Below, piece after piece: positions 6,155 to 7,868 of a DNA stretch of 7,868 nt. Made by a program: the position numbers and the translations under genes. Positions within the stretch are counted from its first letter, which is position 1. Each line of letters begins with the position of its first letter. The notes beneath the pieces were generated by a model. That model was not told where the DNA came from. It ran no database searches and saw only the letters and a list, made by a program, of their open reading frames with translations. Source of the DNA: Bacillaceae bacterium UBA7792 (GTDB lineage Bacteria; Bacillota; Bacilli; Bacillales; Cytobacillaceae); the NCBI GenBank assembly GCA_002480735.1, contig DLCS01000276.1, positions 1-7,868 on the forward strand. Direction: 5' to 3'.

Positions 6155-6301
6155 ATGAGAAAAATCAAAAAGGTTTTTATTACAATCGGAATCGCTGTAG
6201 TAGTGCTATCATGTACTGCGCTATCAAATGTGGGCCTTAATCCATCGGTGCCTAATATTGAGTATTTACCTAATGATAAGGATCCAGGGTCCATGCATTA
6301 A
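6155..6301 (+). CDS. Putative quorum-sensing propeptide cognate to the divergent RRNPP regulator
   Basis: This 48-codon gene starts at ATG 6155 with AGGGGTGGA (6142-6150) as ribosome site and stops at TAA 6299-6301. The product has a basic N-terminus (MRKIKK), a hydrophobic core VFITIGIAVVVLS (7-19), Cys20 in a lipobox-like context, and a polar tail NPSVPNIEYLPNDKDPGSMH (29-48). This is the form of exported RRNPP propeptides, which are cleaved outside the cell and re-imported by an oligopeptide permease. PapR of PlcR is also 48 residues, with an LP-containing C-terminal heptapeptide; the tail here contains EYLPND. The gene is divergent from the PlcR-like regulator and shares a palindromic control region with it. 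The mature signal cannot be fixed. The tail is most likely, but the hydrophobic segment just before Cys20 is an alternative. Confidence 0.75.
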   Translation: MRKIKKVFITIGIAVVVLSCTALSNVGLNPSVPNIEYLPNDKDPGSMH

Positions 6302-6345
6302 TGGGTTAGAAGACTTGAGGCTGGATTTTTCTATTAAAAAAAATA

Positions 6346-6369
6346 GCAGGCCAGTTTACATTGGCCTGC
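6346..6369 (-). terminator. Rho-independent terminator of yuzL, shared convergent hairpin
   Basis: An 8-bp perfect stem GCAGGCCA / TGGCCTGC with an 8-nt loop is followed on the minus strand by TATTTTTTTT. It lies just after the yuzL stop. In the plus direction the tail is poor (TTAATCATG), so it would terminate the convergent propeptide transcript only weakly, if at all. Confidence 0.75.
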
Positions 6370-6379
6370 TTAATCATGT

Positions 6380-6511
6380 TCATCTCTTGAACTGGTTATT
6401 CTGACTGTTCTTTTTGTCCTTGTTCCCCTTTTCTGGTCCGGGGCCAGCATTTCCTTCAACACTCGCGGCACTTACTCCAGCTTTAGATGGATTGTTTTTT
6501 CTCTTCGCCAT
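6380..6511 (-). CDS. yuzL: YuzL family small protein
   Basis: This 43-residue, very hydrophilic and basic protein is rich in Asn, Lys and Gly with no membrane segment. Segments NPSKAGVSAASVEGNAGPGP (7-26) and KKNSQNNQFKR (33-43) match my memory of the Bacillus YuzL family, whose function is unknown; its composition resembles small spore proteins. The ATG at 6511 has an AGGAGGTG ribosome site at 5-nt spacing, which rules out the in-frame upstream extension to 6568. In B. subtilis I recall yuzL lying beside fadN, as it does here, which supports the assignment. It is divergent from fadN and followed by a strong terminator. I see no confident promoter upstream, though sporulation sigma-factor control would be plausible. 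Confidence 0.8.
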   Translation of the reverse strand: MAKRKNNPSKAGVSAASVEGNAGPGPEKGNKDKKNSQNNQFKR

Positions 6512-6695
6512 TTGGACACCTCCTAGTAACTTCAAAGTTGCATTTATAAGGTCCCCATTCGATGACAAATTATTTACCGAACTTCCGAACGGGAAATCCC
6601 ACTCCTTCAGAAGTAGAAGTATCCGTTTCGAAGATTCAAAAAAAATTCAAAATTACATATCTAATTATTGCGGAAAGAGTCTAAATATTTTATTA

Positions 6696-6723
6696 TTGTA
6701 GTAGCACAACTTATTCATATTTT
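6696..6723 (+). promoter_or_regulatory. Candidate fadN promoter
   Basis: TTGTAG (6696-6701), a 16-bp spacer and TATTTT (6718-6723) form a plausible SigA promoter with a start near 6730, immediately before the FadR operator. The match is moderate. The rest of the 267-bp yuzL-fadN gap (6512-6695) shows no gene. Confidence 0.4.
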
Positions 6724-6737
6724 TTTTACCATGAAAA

Positions 6738-6755
6738 TGAATGAGGGTTCATTCA
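6738..6755. promoter_or_regulatory. FadR operator upstream of fadN
   Basis: TGAATGA-gggt-TCATTCA is a perfect 18-bp palindrome that matches the B. subtilis FadR (YsiA) consensus TGAATGAnTAnTCATTCA in both half sites. It sits just after the candidate promoter and 23 bp before the fadN start, a repressing position. FadR should be released by long-chain acyl-CoA. Confidence 0.88.
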
Positions 6756-6778
6756 AATTATCAAAGGGGGAGAAGTCG

Positions 6779-7868
6779 TTGATCCAACAAATTAAAAAAG
6801 CAGCTGTTCTAGGCTCTGGCGTTATGGGATCTGGAATTGCCGCTCACTTAGCAAACATTGGGATACCAACCTTGCTACTTGACATTGTACCTCGTGAATT
6901 AACGGAAGCTGAAAAAGGAAAAGGGTTAACCTTAGAGGATAAGGCCGTTCGCAATCGAATTAGTGCTGGGGCGATCGGGAAGCTGTTGAAGCAAAAGCCG
7001 GCACCACTTACTTCGAAAAAGAATCTAGCTTTAATTGAAGCAGGAAACTTTGAGGATGATATGGAACGTCTGAAGGACGTGGACTGGGTAATTGAAGTTG
7101 TTGTTGAGAATTTGGCGATTAAACAACAAATTTTTGAAAAAGTAGACCGCTACCGCAAGCCTGGCAGCATCATCAGCTCCAATACATCCGGGATTTCTGT
7201 GGAAGCGATGGCAGAAGGACGGTCAGAGGATTTTAGGAAGCATTTCCTTGGAACACACTTCTTTAATCCTCCACGTTATTTGAAGCTATTGGAAATTATT
7301 CCGACTAAACATACAGACCCAGAAGTTCTTTCTTTCATGAAAACCTTTGGGGAAGATGTTCTTGGTAAGGGTGTTGTGGAGGCAAAGGATACTCCAAACT
7401 TTATCGCCAACCGTATCGGAACATACGGACTGCTTGTGACCGTTCGCGAAATGGTTAAGGGTGGCTATAGTGTTGGTGAAGTTGACTCTGTAACAGGACC
7501 ATTAATTGGAAGAGCCAAGAGTGCAACCTTCAGAACATTGGATGTCGTAGGTCTTGATACATTTGCACATGTTGCCAAGAACGTCTATGACCAAGTGGAA
7601 GGCGCCGAAAAGGAAGTCTTTGAAGTACCTGGCTTTATGCAGGAAATGATTACAAAGGGCTGGTTAGGCTCAAAGTCTGGTCAAGGCTTCTTCTTAAAGC
7701 AAGGAAAAGAAATTTTAGAATTGGACCCACAAACATTAGAATATGGTCCTCGTAAAAAGCTCCAAGCTCCGTCTATCGAAATGGCAAAGCAAGCTAAGGG
7801 CTTAGCCAACAAATTGAAAGCGCTTGTTTACGCTAAGGATAGAGCGGGAGAATTATTATGGAATATTT
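6779..7868 (+). CDS. fadN: 3-hydroxyacyl-CoA dehydrogenase FadN, N-terminal part (runs off window)
   Basis: This is the beta-oxidation enzyme that oxidises L-3-hydroxyacyl-CoA with NAD. The full B. subtilis protein is about 790 residues and also carries an enoyl-CoA hydratase-like C-terminal domain, outside this window. The visible 363 residues contain the NAD-binding GSGVMG (12-17), SSNTSGIS, the catalytic LGTHFFNPPRYLKLLEIIP with H160 and E172, and the 3HCDH C-domain entry DTPNFIANRIG. It is closely similar to what I recall of B. subtilis FadN. The TTG at 6779 follows AAAGGGGGAG at 6-nt spacing and matches the known N-terminus. An in-frame ATG at 6731 would read through the FadR operator and lacks a ribosome site, so I rejected it. 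No stop or frameshift is seen. Confidence 0.96.
   Translation, partial: MIQQIKKAAVLGSGVMGSGIAAHLANIGIPTLLLDIVPRELTEAEKGKGLTLEDKAVRNRISAGAIGKLLKQKPAPLTSKKNLALIEAGNFEDDMERLKDVDWVIEVVVENLAIKQQIFEKVDRYRKPGSIISSNTSGISVEAMAEGRSEDFRKHFLGTHFFNPPRYLKLLEIIPTKHTDPEVLSFMKTFGEDVLGKGVVEAKDTPNFIANRIGTYGLLVTVREMVKGGYSVGEVDSVTGPLIGRAKSATFRTLDVVGLDTFAHVAKNVYDQVEGAEKEVFEVPGFMQEMITKGWLGSKSGQGFFLKQGKEILELDPQTLEYGPRKKLQAPSIEMAKQAKGLANKLKALVYAKDRAGELLWNI

Noticed and set aside
5995..6294. Minus-strand 99-codon open frame covering the divergent intergenic region and the propeptide gene
   Set aside because: It covers two promoter elements and a palindrome and overlaps the better-supported plus-strand peptide gene.
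6414..6701. Plus-strand 95-codon frame opposite yuzL
   Set aside because: It lies antisense to a recognised YuzL protein with an ideal ribosome site and runs into the fadN promoter region.
1..7868. CRISPR arrays, tRNA or rRNA genes, insertion sequences, integrase or att sites
   Set aside because: I saw no spaced direct repeats, cloverleaf, transposase frame or terminal repeats anywhere in the window.

Overview
The window reads as part of a Bacillaceae (Bacillus-like, low-GC, spore-forming Firmicute) chromosome. The evidence is strong GGAGG-type ribosome sites, GTG and TTG starts, a YuzL-type small protein next to fadN as I recall from Bacillus subtilis, and a textbook FadR operator in front of fadN.

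Positions 1-3124 (minus strand) look like a four-gene salvage and uptake operon. It is read nucleoside phosphorylase, ECF S component, ECF T component (EcfT), ECF ATPase (cut by the window edge). The last two genes overlap by 4 bp. The phosphorylase suggests that the dedicated S component imports a nucleoside, probably for cleavage in the cytoplasm. This is inference from context. A long imperfect hairpin lies between the phosphorylase and transporter genes.

Positions 3207-6301 are an AT-rich accessory block. On the minus strand it holds an RRNPP-family (PlcR/NprR-like) HTH-TPR regulator, then a nucleotidyltransferase-fold protein, then a small partner protein overlapping it by 14 bp (a toxin-antitoxin-like pair), then a GNAT acetyltransferase. 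Divergent from the regulator is a previously uncalled 48-codon gene (6155-6301). It encodes a secreted-type peptide with a basic N-terminus, a hydrophobic core and a polar tail, the expected form of the cognate quorum-sensing propeptide. The 156-bp divergent intergenic region holds back-to-back promoters. Overlapping both is a perfect 17-bp palindrome with the architecture of a PlcR box carrying a symmetric base change. The proposed system is a peptide-sensing switch placed directly upstream of an NTase toxin-antitoxin-like pair.

Positions 6346-7868 return to conserved core genes: a terminator, yuzL (minus strand), an intergenic region with the FadR operator, and the first 363 codons of fadN (3-hydroxyacyl-CoA dehydrogenase, fatty-acid beta-oxidation), running off the right edge.
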